Position numbers and translations under genes: made by a program. A model generated the notes under the pieces. It was not told where the DNA came from. It was given only the letters and a program-made list of their open reading frames with translations, and searched no databases. Of a stretch of DNA of 64,000 nucleotides, positions 9,066-17,934 are shown piece by piece; the first letter of the stretch is position 1; each line of letters begins with the position of its first letter. The stretch lies in assembly GCF_014638845.1 (NCBI RefSeq), contig NZ_BMFP01000006.1:62001-126000 (forward strand), in the 5' to 3' direction. Origin of the DNA: Pontibacter amylolyticus (GTDB taxonomy: Bacteria > Bacteroidota > Bacteroidia > Cytophagales > Hymenobacteraceae).

Positions 9066-12000
9066 TTATTTGCTCAGTGCGGGTTCTCTTTCCCGCCTGC
9101 GTTCCAGCTCTTCGTCCTCGTCTTTATCCGCCATCAGGGCAAGGTTTGCCTCCGCGGACGAGAAGTACGAATAGATAGCAGGAATGATGTACAAGGTCAG
9201 ACCAGTAGCGAAAATAAGGCCACCTACCACGGCTATACCCATCGAGACACGGCTCTCGGAGCCGGCACCCCACGCCAGTGCGATCGGCAAGGTACCCAGA
9301 ATGGTCGACAAGCTTGTCATCAGGATAGGGCGGAAGCGTGACACCGCGGCTTCTCTGGCCGCTTCCAGCTTGCTCAGGCCCTGTTCTTTTTTCTGGTTGG
9401 CAAATTCCACGAGCAGGATACCGTTCTTGGTTACCAGACCCACCAGCATGATCATGCCGATCTGGCTGAAGATATTGAGTGTCTGATCAAAGTACCACAA
9501 GCTCAGCAAAGCTCCAGCCAAGGCCAGCGGCACCGTGAACATGATGATGACCGGGTCGCGGAAGCTTTCGAACTGTGCTGCCAGGGCCAGGTAGATTAGG
9601 CCAAGTGCCAACAGAAAGGCGAACATCAAACTGCCCGAACTCTCCTGAAAGTCCCTTGACTGACCGGTCAGGGAAGTCTGGAACGTTTCATCCAGTACGT
9701 CTTTTGCAATAACGTCCATGGCCTCTATGCCATCACCAATGGTATAGCCCTTATTCAGGGTGGCACTGAAGGTGGCAGCAGCAAAACGGTTGAAACGGTA
9801 TATCTGAGGCGAGGAGCTTTCCTCTTTTAATTCGATCAGGTTGTCGAGTTGTATCAGTTCACCGGCGTTGTTTTTCACGTAAAGACTGCGCAGGTCCAGT
9901 GGTTCGCTGCGGTTTTCGCGCGCTACCTGGCCCAGTATCTGGTACTGCTTGCCACCGCGCACAAAGTAACCAAAGCGCTGGCCGCTTAGTCCCAGTTGCA
10001 TGGTTTGGGCCACGTCACGCACAGTCACACCCATCGATAGGGCCTTTTCACGGTCAATCTCCACGCGTAGTTCCGGCTTGTTGAACTTCAGATTAACATC
10101 CACAAAGTTGAAGACCTGGTTCTGGCGGGCCGCCTCGAGGAAAGGAGGAATGATTTCGCGCAGTTTGGCCATACTCTGGGCCTGCACTACATAAGATACA
10201 GGTTGGCCTGCACCACGGCCGCCACCCAGGCCTTTGTCGCCGGCGGCGAAAGCACGGGCACCCGGCACCTGGTTAAGCAGAGCAGGAAGTTCATCCACAA
10301 TCTGCTGCTGCGATTTGCTTCGCTCACTCGGGTCGACAAGACGGAGGCGTATAAAACCAGAGTTGGAGTTACGAGTCATCGTGGTCATGCTGCTGATGCC
10401 CTCCACTGAATCATTCACCAGCGCAGAAAGCTCGTTCATATACCTGTCCATGAACTCGAACGAGGCGCCCTCAGGGCCAGTAGTCTGGATACGGAGTCCA
10501 CTTCTGTCCTCATCCGGAGTCAACTCAGAGCGCATGGTAGAGAACTGCCACCAGATGATGCCAGCAGACAGGATTACCAGCACGAAGGCCACCCAGCGGT
10601 ACGTCAGGAAGCTATTCAGGCTGCTTCTGTAGGCGTTGGTTAAGGAAGCAAAAAAGGGCTCTGTTTTGCGGTAGAACCAGTTTGGCTTATCGCGGTGCTT
10701 CAGCATGCGCGACGACATCATCGGCGTAAGCGTGAGCGAGACAAAGGAGGAGATGATCACTGAACCCGCCACCACTATACCGAATTCCCGGAAGAGCCGG
10801 CCTGTCGTATCCTCGAGAAAGGCAACCGGCATAAACACGGCAGCCAGTGCGACAGTGGTAGAAATAATGGCGAAGTAAATTTCCTTTGCCCCCTTCTTGG
10901 CCGCTTTCATCGGTTCCTGCCCGTCTTCAATACGGGCATAGATATTCTCCAGCATCACAATGGCGTCATCCACCACCAGACCAATGGCCAGCACGATGCC
11001 CAGCAAAGTGAGCACGTTGATGGAGAAGTCCATCACGTACATGATAAAGAAGGTGCCCACCAGCGAGACAGGTATAGCTACTATCGGGATGAGCGTCGAA
11101 CGCCAGTCACGCAGGAACAGGAAGATAACCACCACCACGAGGCCAAAAGCCACGAAAATGGTTTCCTGCACCTCTGCGATAGAGGCCCTTACATACTGCG
11201 AGTTATCGAAGCCAATAGTCAGCTCCAGATCCTCCGGAATGTCTTTCTTGATGTGCTCCAGGCGACGGTAGAACTCGTCCGCAATCTCAACCTGGTTCGT
11301 GCCGGGCTGCGGGATGATCACGACACCAATCATCGGCACGCCGTTGTAGCGCAATACTGTTTTTTCGTTTTCAGGGGCCAACTGGGCATAGCCAATATCG
11401 CGGAAGCGGATCAGGCGGGTGGCATCTTCGCGCACTACCAGGTTGTTGAATTCCTCTGGCGTGGAAATACGGCCCATGGTTCTCACCGAAAGCTCGGTGG
11501 TGGCACCCTCGATGCTGCCTGATGGCAGTTCCACGTTCTGGCGGGCAAGCGCGTCTCGCACTTCCAGCGGGGTTACCTGCAGCGCAGAAAGCTTGTCAGG
11601 GTCCATCCAGAGGCGCATGGAATAACGCTTGTCACCCCAGATGTTGATGGCACTTACTCCCGGAATGGTCTGTAACTGCTCTTTGAAAACGTTATTTCCA
11701 ATATCAGAAAGGTCGAGAAGAGAGCGGGTTTCGCTACGTATACCCAGGAAGATGATCGGGTTGGCATCCGCGTCGGCTTTAGACACGGTTGGGGGCTCTG
11801 CATCTTCCGGAAGGCGTCGCTGTGCCCGGGCTACGCGGTCGCGCACGTCATTGGCGGCGGCTTCCAGGTCCACGTCAAGGTCAAACTCCACGGTAATGTT
11901 ACTGCTCCCCTCGCTGCTCGAAGAGGTAAGGGTGCGGATACCGGCAATACCGTTAATCGACTCCTCGAGCGGCTCTGTGATCTCCGACTCGATCGTCTCG

Positions 12001-12170
12001 GCATTGGCACCGGCATAACTCGTCGATACGTTCACGATAGGCGGGTCCACGCTTGGGTATTCGCGCACACCCAGGTAGGTGATGCCAATAAATCCGAACA
12101 CCATGATCGTGATACTCATCACGATGGCGAGCACGGGGCGCTTAATACTTATATCTGATAAACTTGCCAT
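9066..12170 (-). CDS. RND-family inner-membrane efflux pump (HAE1/AcrB-like)
   Basis: Proton-driven exporter of 1034 residues, normal length for AcrB/MexF-type pumps. It starts with the single N-terminal membrane helix (ISIKRPVLAIVMSITIMVFG), followed by the periplasmic porter domain, and shows the proton-relay aspartate pair in GLVVDDAIVMLENIYARIEDG. The second half repeats this organisation, ending with the GILLVEFANQ and FRPILMTSLSTILGTLPIAL segments. It lies between the adaptor gene (78 bases upstream) and the TolC-type channel. Substrate range is unknown; the gene set argues for hydrophobic-compound efflux rather than heavy metals. Confidence 0.95.
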   Translation of the reverse strand: MASLSDISIKRPVLAIVMSITIMVFGFIGITYLGVREYPSVDPPIVNVSTSYAGANAETIESEITEPLEESINGIAGIRTLTSSSSEGSSNITVEFDLDVDLEAAANDVRDRVARAQRRLPEDAEPPTVSKADADANPIIFLGIRSETRSLLDLSDIGNNVFKEQLQTIPGVSAINIWGDKRYSMRLWMDPDKLSALQVTPLEVRDALARQNVELPSGSIEGATTELSVRTMGRISTPEEFNNLVVREDATRLIRFRDIGYAQLAPENEKTVLRYNGVPMIGVVIIPQPGTNQVEIADEFYRRLEHIKKDIPEDLELTIGFDNSQYVRASIAEVQETIFVAFGLVVVVIFLFLRDWRSTLIPIVAIPVSLVGTFFIMYVMDFSINVLTLLGIVLAIGLVVDDAIVMLENIYARIEDGQEPMKAAKKGAKEIYFAIISTTVALAAVFMPVAFLEDTTGRLFREFGIVVAGSVIISSFVSLTLTPMMSSRMLKHRDKPNWFYRKTEPFFASLTNAYRSSLNSFLTYRWVAFVLVILSAGIIWWQFSTMRSELTPDEDRSGLRIQTTGPEGASFEFMDRYMNELSALVNDSVEGISSMTTMTRNSNSGFIRLRLVDPSERSKSQQQIVDELPALLNQVPGARAFAAGDKGLGGGRGAGQPVSYVVQAQSMAKLREIIPPFLEAARQNQVFNFVDVNLKFNKPELRVEIDREKALSMGVTVRDVAQTMQLGLSGQRFGYFVRGGKQYQILGQVARENRSEPLDLRSLYVKNNAGELIQLDNLIELKEESSSPQIYRFNRFAAATFSATLNKGYTIGDGIEAMDVIAKDVLDETFQTSLTGQSRDFQESSGSLMFAFLLALGLIYLALAAQFESFRDPVIIMFTVPLALAGALLSLWYFDQTLNIFSQIGMIMLVGLVTKNGILLVEFANQKKEQGLSKLEAAREAAVSRFRPILMTSLSTILGTLPIALAWGAGSESRVSMGIAVVGGLIFATGLTLYIIPAIYSYFSSAEANLALMADKDEDEELERRREREPALSK

Positions 12171-12248
12171 AATTGTCTTTTGCTAAACAGACCAGGAGCT
12201 GGAACAAAAATTCACCCCTTCTTACTCAATTTAACGCCACTAAGGGTG

Positions 12249-13337
12249 TTATTGTGATACTTCAGATGTTACTACTCTTCTGATGTTCAGGTCAGAGCCG
12301 GGGCGTGTCTGCAATATACCTGAGCTGATGATGGTGTCACCGGGCTCAACCCCTTCAATGATCTGAATGAGGGTTTCGGAGCGCTGGCCGATCTTCACCA
12401 TCTGTGGCTGTGCTTTTCCGTTCTTGGCCAGGAAAATCTTGTGTCCTGTCGCCTCCGGTATAATGGCCTCTGTCGGGATCAGGATCGCCTCGTCCGTGTC
12501 CGCCAGGCTAAGCTCCACCTTCACAAAAGCGCCAGGCTTTATTTCCTGTTTGCTGTTCTCGTAGAGGGCGCGCAGTTGTAGGGTGCGTGTGGCAGGGTCA
12601 ATGTTCGGCTGCACGGCGTAAATCGTCGCCTCATACCGCTCAGCGCTGCCTTCGGAAGTGAAGGTGATCTTGTCGCCCACTTTTACGGATTGGCTGTAGC
12701 GGCCAGGTATAGAAAAGTCGATTTTAAGGGGGGTGATGTCGACAATACGGGCGACAGGCGTGGTGGGGGTTACATAACTGCCCTCACTTACCTGGCGCAG
12801 GCCGATCACGCCATCAAACGGCGCGCGCACATAGGCTTTGTCCAGGGTGGCTCGCAGTGCCTGTATGTCTGCTGTGGCGGTGGCCAGTTGGTTGCTCACC
12901 TGGTCGTACTCCTGGCGGCTGATGTATTCTTTCTCCAGCAGGGTGCGCTGGCGCTCTTCCATATCGCGGTACAGCTTCTGGTTAGACTGCAGTTTGGCCA
13001 GCTGGGCACGCAGGTCTGCATCGTTCACGGTCATCAGGAGCTGTCCTTTCTTTACCTGGCTGCCTTCTTTGAAGTTAATGGCCGTTACGCGGCCGGATAT
13101 TTCGCTGCGCAGCTCCACATCCTCATTCGGCATAACGGAACCGGTGGAGGTAATCTTGTTCTGGAAGGCAGTATGAGAGACTACGAATACGTCCACGGCT
13201 ACTTTCTGAGCCATAGGTCCGCCCGTAGGTCCGGCAGCTTTTGTTTCTTCGTTCCCAGAAAACACTTTGCTGTACAGTAGGTAACCCACAAAGGCGGCAA
13301 CTACCAGGAGAAGGATGGTTTTGACAGTTTTGTTCAT
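12249..13337 (-). CDS. RND efflux periplasmic adaptor (membrane fusion protein)
   Basis: Links the RND pump to the outer-membrane channel. The 362-residue protein has an N-terminal membrane anchor (TILLLVVAAFVGYLLY), a biotinyl-lipoyl-like half motif (VELRSEISGRVTAINFKEG) and its partner half (AYVRAPFDGVIGLRQVSEG) separated by a coiled-coil hairpin (residues about 110-165), then the beta-barrel domain. It is the promoter-proximal gene of the operon adaptor-pump-channel. No regulator gene is next to it. Confidence 0.94.
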   Translation of the reverse strand: MNKTVKTILLLVVAAFVGYLLYSKVFSGNEETKAAGPTGGPMAQKVAVDVFVVSHTAFQNKITSTGSVMPNEDVELRSEISGRVTAINFKEGSQVKKGQLLMTVNDADLRAQLAKLQSNQKLYRDMEERQRTLLEKEYISRQEYDQVSNQLATATADIQALRATLDKAYVRAPFDGVIGLRQVSEGSYVTPTTPVARIVDITPLKIDFSIPGRYSQSVKVGDKITFTSEGSAERYEATIYAVQPNIDPATRTLQLRALYENSKQEIKPGAFVKVELSLADTDEAILIPTEAIIPEATGHKIFLAKNGKAQPQMVKIGQRSETLIQIIEGVEPGDTIISSGILQTRPGSDLNIRRVVTSEVSQ

Positions 13338-13371
13338 TTAGGTTTAAACTTCGATTCGAGGTGCATGACCT

Positions 13372-13379
13372 CAAAGGTA
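13372..13379 (-). promoter_or_regulatory. Candidate -7 box of the efflux operon
   Basis: On the minus strand this reads TACCTTTG, an exact match to the Bacteroidota -7 consensus TAnnTTTG, 35 bases ahead of the adaptor start codon. I do not see a good TTTG -33 element at the usual spacing, so the call is tentative. Confidence 0.4.
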
Positions 13380-13551
13380 TAAAATTCTGGTTTGTATTAA
13401 ATGTATAGACAACAGCAAAAAACGACTAAATTTACATGCTTATCATGGTAGTAAAAAGCATGGGCTAGCTGAACTCTACCAACTGACGCTATTATAAGAC
13501 AAACGGTAGCTCCAGAGGTTTAAAAACGAATAAAAGAAATTGCGCAAAGGT

Positions 13552-13887
13552 ATGAGCGACAACAAGAAAAACTTTTTTGAGGATGTGTATGAGGTAGTTA
13601 AGCTGATCCCGGAGGGGCGGGTGACTTCGTACGGAGCCATTGCCAGCTACCTGGGCTCCAAGGGCTCGGCCCGCATGGTGGGCTGGGCACTGATCGCTTC
13701 GCAACCCTTTGCCGCCATACCTGCGCACCGGGTCGTCAACCGGGTAGGCATGCTCACAGGCAAGCAGCACTTCGAAGATTCCAGCGCCATGCAGGAGCGG
13801 CTGGAGCAGGAGGGCGTCAAGGTGGAGAATGACCAGGTGGTGGAGTTCGAGAAGCTGTTCTGGGACCCGGCGAAGGAACTGCTGTAA
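13552..13887 (+). CDS. Alkyltransferase-like (ATL) protein, MGMT family without the active cysteine
   Basis: A 111-residue protein of the O6-alkylguanine-DNA alkyltransferase C-terminal domain family. It keeps the DNA-binding helix-turn-helix (GRVTSYGAIASYLGSKGSARMVGWAL) and the PxHRVV signature, but the acceptor cysteine of PCHRV is alanine: IPAHRVVNRVG (A58). Such ATL proteins bind O6-alkylguanine without repairing it and hand it to nucleotide excision repair. I prefer the ATG at 13552 over the one at 13540 because family members begin shortly before the FFEDVYEVV segment. It is a single-gene unit. Confidence 0.9.
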   Translation: MSDNKKNFFEDVYEVVKLIPEGRVTSYGAIASYLGSKGSARMVGWALIASQPFAAIPAHRVVNRVGMLTGKQHFEDSSAMQERLEQEGVKVENDQVVEFEKLFWDPAKELL

Positions 13888-14246
13888 ACCAAAAAGAAAA
13901 AGGCACCACCTTGCGGGCAGCGCCTTTAACCACTCTAACAAATCACTGTCGGCACGAGTCCGGGGACTGCGTTGCTGACAACGGCCTTATCACAGCCTAC
14001 AGAAAAAATGTCTATGCAGCACCAAAGGGGCTCTGTCTTCCCCGATAGTGATACAAGTATAGGCAGTCTGAAACTGGCAATTCTGACTTTTAGACAAGCG
14101 ACCATTTTGCATGCCCTTACAGCAGGTATAGCACCCCGCAGGCTGTACGCGGCACGATGGCTGCACTTCGGGTGGCAGGTATAGCCGCTCGTCTAAAAGC
14201 ACCTGTCGGCTAGGGACTTGATGCGCAGAAAACGTAACTTTGCAGG
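13888..14246. other. Spacer between ATL gene and histidine kinase
   Basis: No convincing gene. It holds a short imperfect hairpin just after the ATL stop (AAAGGC at 13899 with GCCTTT at 13922, six base pairs, no U-tract) and two copies of the octamer AGGTATAG at 14124 and 14177. A TAACTTTG sequence at 14235-14242 matches a -7 box but sits so close to the kinase ATG (14247) that it would imply a leaderless transcript, and it has no good -33 partner. Confidence 0.5.
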
Positions 14247-15356
14247 ATGGAAGTAAAACTGAACGCGGCACGTGAGCTGGAGGTAAAGAGCTGGAGTCTG
14301 CCGGACGTGCGCAACATCACCCAGAACAGGCTGCTGCTGCACCTGCTCTTCTGGACAGTGTACGTGTGCTTTTTCGGGCTGCTCTACGGCAGCTACATCG
14401 ACGATTACTACAATGCCTTCATGATCGAGCTCATCGAGCTGCCGTTCAAGATGCTGCTGGTCTACTTCAACATGTACTTCCTGATGCCGCAATACCTGTT
14501 GCAGCAGCGCTACATGGAGTTTGCCGTATACCTGCTGCTCATGATGGGGGCCATCGGCATCCTGATGCAGTTCGTGCTCATGCCGCTGCTCATTCACCCG
14601 CTCATATGCCCCACCACCTGTACCAACGACAACCTGACGCTCTACCGCTTCGTGCGCAATATCGTCAACCTGGGCTACCTGGTGTCCATGTCAGCGGCCA
14701 TTTACCTGCTCAAGAACTGGTACCGCGACCAGCAGTCCACGCAGCAGCTGGCGCAGGACAAGCTGGAGGCCGAGCTTAAGTTTCTGAAAGGCCAGATCCA
14801 CCCGCACTTCCTCTTCAACACGCTCAATAGCCTGTACTCGCTCACGCTCCGCAAATCCGAGAACGCGCCGGAGGTGGTGCTCAAGCTGTCTGGTTTGATG
14901 GATTACATGCTTTACGACGCCGCCGCCGCCAAGGTGCCGCTCGAAAAGGAACTGAACTACATACAGAACTACATTGCCCTGGAGCGCATCCGCTACGGTG
15001 ACCGTGTGGACATTGCCTATACCGAGTCAGGAGGTATAGCCGGCAAGCAGATTGCGCCCATGATGCTGCTGCCCTTTGTGGAGAATGCCTTTAAGCACGG
15101 CGTGAGCACCGAAACCAAAAACGCCTGGATACGGATAGATGTAAAGGTGCAGGGCCATACCTTGGTAGTATTGGTCGAGAACTGCAAGTGCCTGGAGAAG
15201 GCCAGCGACAGCAACCGCGACTTTGCCTCGGGCATCGGCCTGAAGAATGTGCGCCGCCGCCTGGAACTGCTCTACGAAAATAGGTATAGTCTGGAGGTGG
15301 AAGACGAGCCCGAAAGCTATGCCGTGCGCCTGGAGCTGGATTTGGGGGAAAGGTAA
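14247..15356 (+). CDS. LytS/YpdA-type sensor histidine kinase
   Basis: Membrane histidine kinase of the HisKA_7TM-less LytS type common in Bacteroidota. About four hydrophobic helices (LLLHLLFWTVYVCFFGLLYG, FKMLLVYFNMYFLMPQYLL, FAVYLLLMMGAIGILMQFV, IVNLGYLVSMSAAIYLL) precede a short coiled coil and the phosphoacceptor block QIHPHFLFNTLNSLYSL near residue 185. The ATPase part shows LLPFVENAFKHGV and GIGLKNVRRRLELLYE. There is no separate extracellular sensor domain. Its LytTR partner is 545 bases downstream, separated by repeats, unlike the overlapping pair at 39408-41262. Confidence 0.92.
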   Translation: MEVKLNAARELEVKSWSLPDVRNITQNRLLLHLLFWTVYVCFFGLLYGSYIDDYYNAFMIELIELPFKMLLVYFNMYFLMPQYLLQQRYMEFAVYLLLMMGAIGILMQFVLMPLLIHPLICPTTCTNDNLTLYRFVRNIVNLGYLVSMSAAIYLLKNWYRDQQSTQQLAQDKLEAELKFLKGQIHPHFLFNTLNSLYSLTLRKSENAPEVVLKLSGLMDYMLYDAAAAKVPLEKELNYIQNYIALERIRYGDRVDIAYTESGGIAGKQIAPMMLLPFVENAFKHGVSTETKNAWIRIDVKVQGHTLVVLVENCKCLEKASDSNRDFASGIGLKNVRRRLELLYENRYSLEVEDEPESYAVRLELDLGER

Positions 15357-15395
15357 GAAAGTTAAAAAGGTAGAAAGTTCGGAAGTTAGAACGTT
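15352..15395. repeat. Degenerate GTTAGAAA-type array
   Basis: Just after the kinase stop there is a short purine-rich stretch built from units like AGAAAGTT, AGGTAGAAAGTT and GGAAGTTAGAA. The same kind of array occurs at 16632-16679 and, inverted, at 16807-16890. Confidence 0.5.
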
Positions 15396-15449
15396 GTCAG
15401 AGCGGCGTTACGCGGTTACGTCATGTTGCTACACAGCAGGGCAGATGCC

Positions 15450-15627
15450 GTAGGGACAGGTCACGACCCAATGCCTTCAACTTAAGAAACACTGTGCCCA
15501 AACTGTCATCTCGAATGCAATGAGAGATCTGGGTTATTTAGGAGTTTCCGCAATATTTCAGATTTCTCCCAGGGGTCGAAATGACAAAAAGATCCTTAGG
15601 TTGATGGCATTGGGTGGCGACCTGTCC
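15450..15627. repeat. Nested palindromic MITE-like element, copy A
   Basis: A 178-base element with imperfect terminal inverted repeats (15450-15486 and 15595-15627) around an inner inverted repeat (GTCATCTCGA.. near 15514 and ..GGTCGAAATGAC ending near 15585). The same architecture and near-identical ends are found at 63471-63651, and the inner module alone at 27540-27619. No open reading frame is inside, so movement would need a transposase supplied elsewhere. Confidence 0.8.
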
Positions 15628-15901
15628 GGATCGTGCATGAAATTCCCGTTGCTCTTCGGTATTTGCAATCCGACTTTTGCTTTTTTTTCATCTGAGAAGC
15701 AGCTTGGCGAAGTATGAAACGGATTATACATCCTGATAATAAATACTTTCGGATTGCAAATCCGAAAGAGCAACCAACAGGCTATACTTGTGTCCTGATT
15801 GAAACTCAGTAGGATGGGGGTACAGTAACGTATACAACGTACATCAGCCAAGATTAACGCACAACACATTTAGTATACCTTGTGCCATACCTGAATAGAA
15901 C
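15628..15901. other. Spacer ahead of LytTR regulator
   Basis: No gene. It contains a loose inverted pair, GGTATTTGCAATCCGAC near 15658 and TTTCGGATTTGCAATCCGA near 15750 (GGATTGCAAATCC-like core), which may be another hairpin repeat or a relic of one, and TATACCTTGTG at 15875 shortly before the start codon. Confidence 0.4.
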
Positions 15902-16639
15902 ATGAAACTACGCTGCCTGATAGTAGACGATGAGCCCCTGGCGCTGGACGTGCTGGAGACTTTTGTGGAACGCCTCGACAACCTGGAACTGGTTTGCCGC
16001 TGCAACAACGCCGTGGAGGCTTACAACTGCCTGCAGAACGAGCACATCGACCTGATGTTCCTCGACATACAGATGCCCAAGCTCACAGGTATAGACTTCC
16101 TCAAGTCCATACCCAACCCGCCCAGGGTCATCTTCACCACCGCCTACCGCGACTACGCCCTCGACAGTTACGAGCTCAACGCCGTGGACTACCTGCTCAA
16201 GCCCATCGCCTTCGACCGCTTCCTGAAAGCCGTGGCAAAAGTGACGCCCGCCGAGCCCAGAGGGATAGCCACTTCGCCGGCAGCGATCAATCAAACTGAA
16301 CCCGACTACAAGGATGCCTTCATCTACCTGAAAGCCGACAAGAAAATGGTGAAGGTGATGCTGGCTGATATTCTGTATATCGAGAGCCTGAAGGACTACA
16401 TCCGGGTGAAGACCGACACGAAAGAGATCATCTCATACCAGAAGATCTCCTTCCTGGAAGAAAAGCTGCCCACCGACAAATTCCTGCGCATCCACCGCAG
16501 CTTTATCATCTCCCTCGACAAAGTGCAGGCCTTCTCTGCCACCGCCGTCGACGTAGGCAAAACCGAGATACCGATCGGCCGCCTCTACAAAAACGACGTG
16601 CTGCAGGTGCTCGGGCAGAACAACCTGCTGGAGAGTTAG
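15902..16639 (+). CDS. LytTR-family response regulator
   Basis: A 245-residue regulator with an N-terminal receiver domain (acid pair in VDDEP, phosphoacceptor D55 in MFLDIQMPKLTG, conserved lysine in VDYLLKPIAF) and a C-terminal LytTR DNA-binding domain (about residues 140-240, with DILYIESLKDYIRVKT and FLRIHRSFIISLDKV). It should be phosphorylated by the kinase at 14247. The two genes of this pair normally abut; here 545 bases with repeats separate them, so the regulator may have its own promoter. Confidence 0.93.
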   Translation: MKLRCLIVDDEPLALDVLETFVERLDNLELVCRCNNAVEAYNCLQNEHIDLMFLDIQMPKLTGIDFLKSIPNPPRVIFTTAYRDYALDSYELNAVDYLLKPIAFDRFLKAVAKVTPAEPRGIATSPAAINQTEPDYKDAFIYLKADKKMVKVMLADILYIESLKDYIRVKTDTKEIISYQKISFLEEKLPTDKFLRIHRSFIISLDKVQAFSATAVDVGKTEIPIGRLYKNDVLQVLGQNNLLES

Positions 16640-16890
16640 AAAGTTTAGAAGTTAGAAAGGTAGAAGGTTAGAAAAGTAGCCTGGTACAAAGTTCAATTGT
16701 CGGGCAAAATCAGGAGTGTTATACCTAAGGTAGATGTATACCTCGATTCTTAAAATACGCAGCAGAAAGTTAAGATTTGCGTATGCTGGTATACTTTACT
16801 GAACTCCCAACTTTCTAACCTTCTACTTTTTTAACTTTCTAACTCAAATCAACTCTCTACCTTCCCAAACTCTCTAACTCCTAAACTCCC
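16632..16890. repeat. Inverted pair of GTTAGAAA arrays
   Basis: The left array (16632-16679) reads AGTTAGAAAGTTTAGAAGTTAG and similar units; the right array (16807-16890) reads the complement, CAACTTTCTAACCTTCTAC and so on, then degrades into AACTCTCTAACTCC units that run up to the start of the next gene. Together they could fold into a long imperfect stem across the 251-base spacer. The octamer-related TATACCT occurs twice in the loop (16718, 16737). Confidence 0.6.
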
Positions 16891-17925
16891 TTGAACTCCA
16901 TCTCTAAAAAGAAGCTGTTTTACCCGATAGCGGCTTGCCTGCGCAGCTACCTGCACGAATACGACCGGGAGACGAAACTGCCCGTGCACTACGAGGACCT
17001 GATCCACTATACCGACGCCTTCCCGTACTACGACAAAAAAGGGCACGACACACTCTGGGAGACCATTATGTTCGATCAGCAGGCGCAGGCGGAGTTGAAC
17101 ACCGGTCTGACCCAGATCTACGCCCTGCTCAAAACCGACGGTGATATGTCGGTGATGGAACACCTGTACGTGTCCCGGGTCGATTACTGTACTTTTGGCA
17201 ACTCCAACCCCTTCCGGGTGCAGATCATGAACCAGCTCAACGACAACTACGACTACTTCTATGTGAAGCGGGCCGATGCATCGCGCATCTACGGGCTGGA
17301 GCTGGAGTACATCCTGTCACCAAACCGCATCAACTACCTCGTGGATGGCGATACGCTCATAGAAGAGCACATTGCCGGTATACCAGGTGACCTCTTTATT
17401 AAGGAATACCTCAACCGGCCGGCCTCCAACAAGGTGCGCATCGCCAAGGAGTTTGTGAAGTTTAACGAGCGCTGCTTCGTGCGCCTGCTCGGCGACATGC
17501 GCTCCTACAACTATGTGGTGGACATCACGCCCGACTTTGAAGACGAGCAGTACCGCGTGCGGCCCATCGACTTCGACCAGCAATCTTACGAAGGGCGTAA
17601 GAGCATGTACCTGCCGCAGTTTTTTAAAGACAATAACGTGATCGTGGACCTGGTGCTCAAGCTGCTGAAGCCCGACGTGGTGCGGCAATACCAGAACGAG
17701 GAGCGCACGCTTATTTTCAGGCGCCTCCGCACAGCCCGCTACCGCCTCAAGGATCTGATTGACTGCATGCGCAAAGACACGATCTCCACACCCGAAAAAA
17801 TAGCGCAGCTGAAGCAGGAACTTGCCCAGCACCACAATTCAGACGAGTTTCTCAGATGCCGGGGCATGGGCGACCTGGTGCGCCTTAACCTCAAAACCGT
17901 GATGAAAAAGGCAAAGATCAGATAG
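16891..17925 (+). CDS. Unrecognised 344-residue protein with TTG start
   Basis: I do not recognise this protein. It is soluble-looking, without signal peptide or membrane helix, rich in Asp/Tyr/Arg, with segments such as PVHYEDLIHYTDAFPYYDK, VDYCTFGNSNPFRVQ and RVRPIDFDQQSYEGRKSMYL, the last resembling kinase-like or aminoglycoside-phosphotransferase folds only vaguely (an IDFDQ motif). A stop codon at 16882 leaves TTG at 16891 as the only sensible start; the first ATG is about 55 codons in. The start abuts a repeat array, so the original promoter or 5' end may have been altered. Codon use is like the neighbours, which supports a real gene. Confidence 0.75.
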   Translation: MNSISKKKLFYPIAACLRSYLHEYDRETKLPVHYEDLIHYTDAFPYYDKKGHDTLWETIMFDQQAQAELNTGLTQIYALLKTDGDMSVMEHLYVSRVDYCTFGNSNPFRVQIMNQLNDNYDYFYVKRADASRIYGLELEYILSPNRINYLVDGDTLIEEHIAGIPGDLFIKEYLNRPASNKVRIAKEFVKFNERCFVRLLGDMRSYNYVVDITPDFEDEQYRVRPIDFDQQSYEGRKSMYLPQFFKDNNVIVDLVLKLLKPDVVRQYQNEERTLIFRRLRTARYRLKDLIDCMRKDTISTPEKIAQLKQELAQHHNSDEFLRCRGMGDLVRLNLKTVMKKAKIR

Positions 17926-17934
17926 AGTTGGGGG

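Noticed and set aside
13972-14184. A 70-residue frame in the spacer before the first histidine kinase.
   Set aside because: Low-complexity and includes octamer copies; no good start context or family.
14235-14242. TAACTTTG as a promoter giving a leaderless kinase mRNA.
   Set aside because: No -33 element at suitable spacing; kept only as a remark in the spacer entry.
16632-16890. Possible CRISPR array because of regularly repeated units.
   Set aside because: Units are short, degenerate and without constant-length spacers; no cas genes are near.
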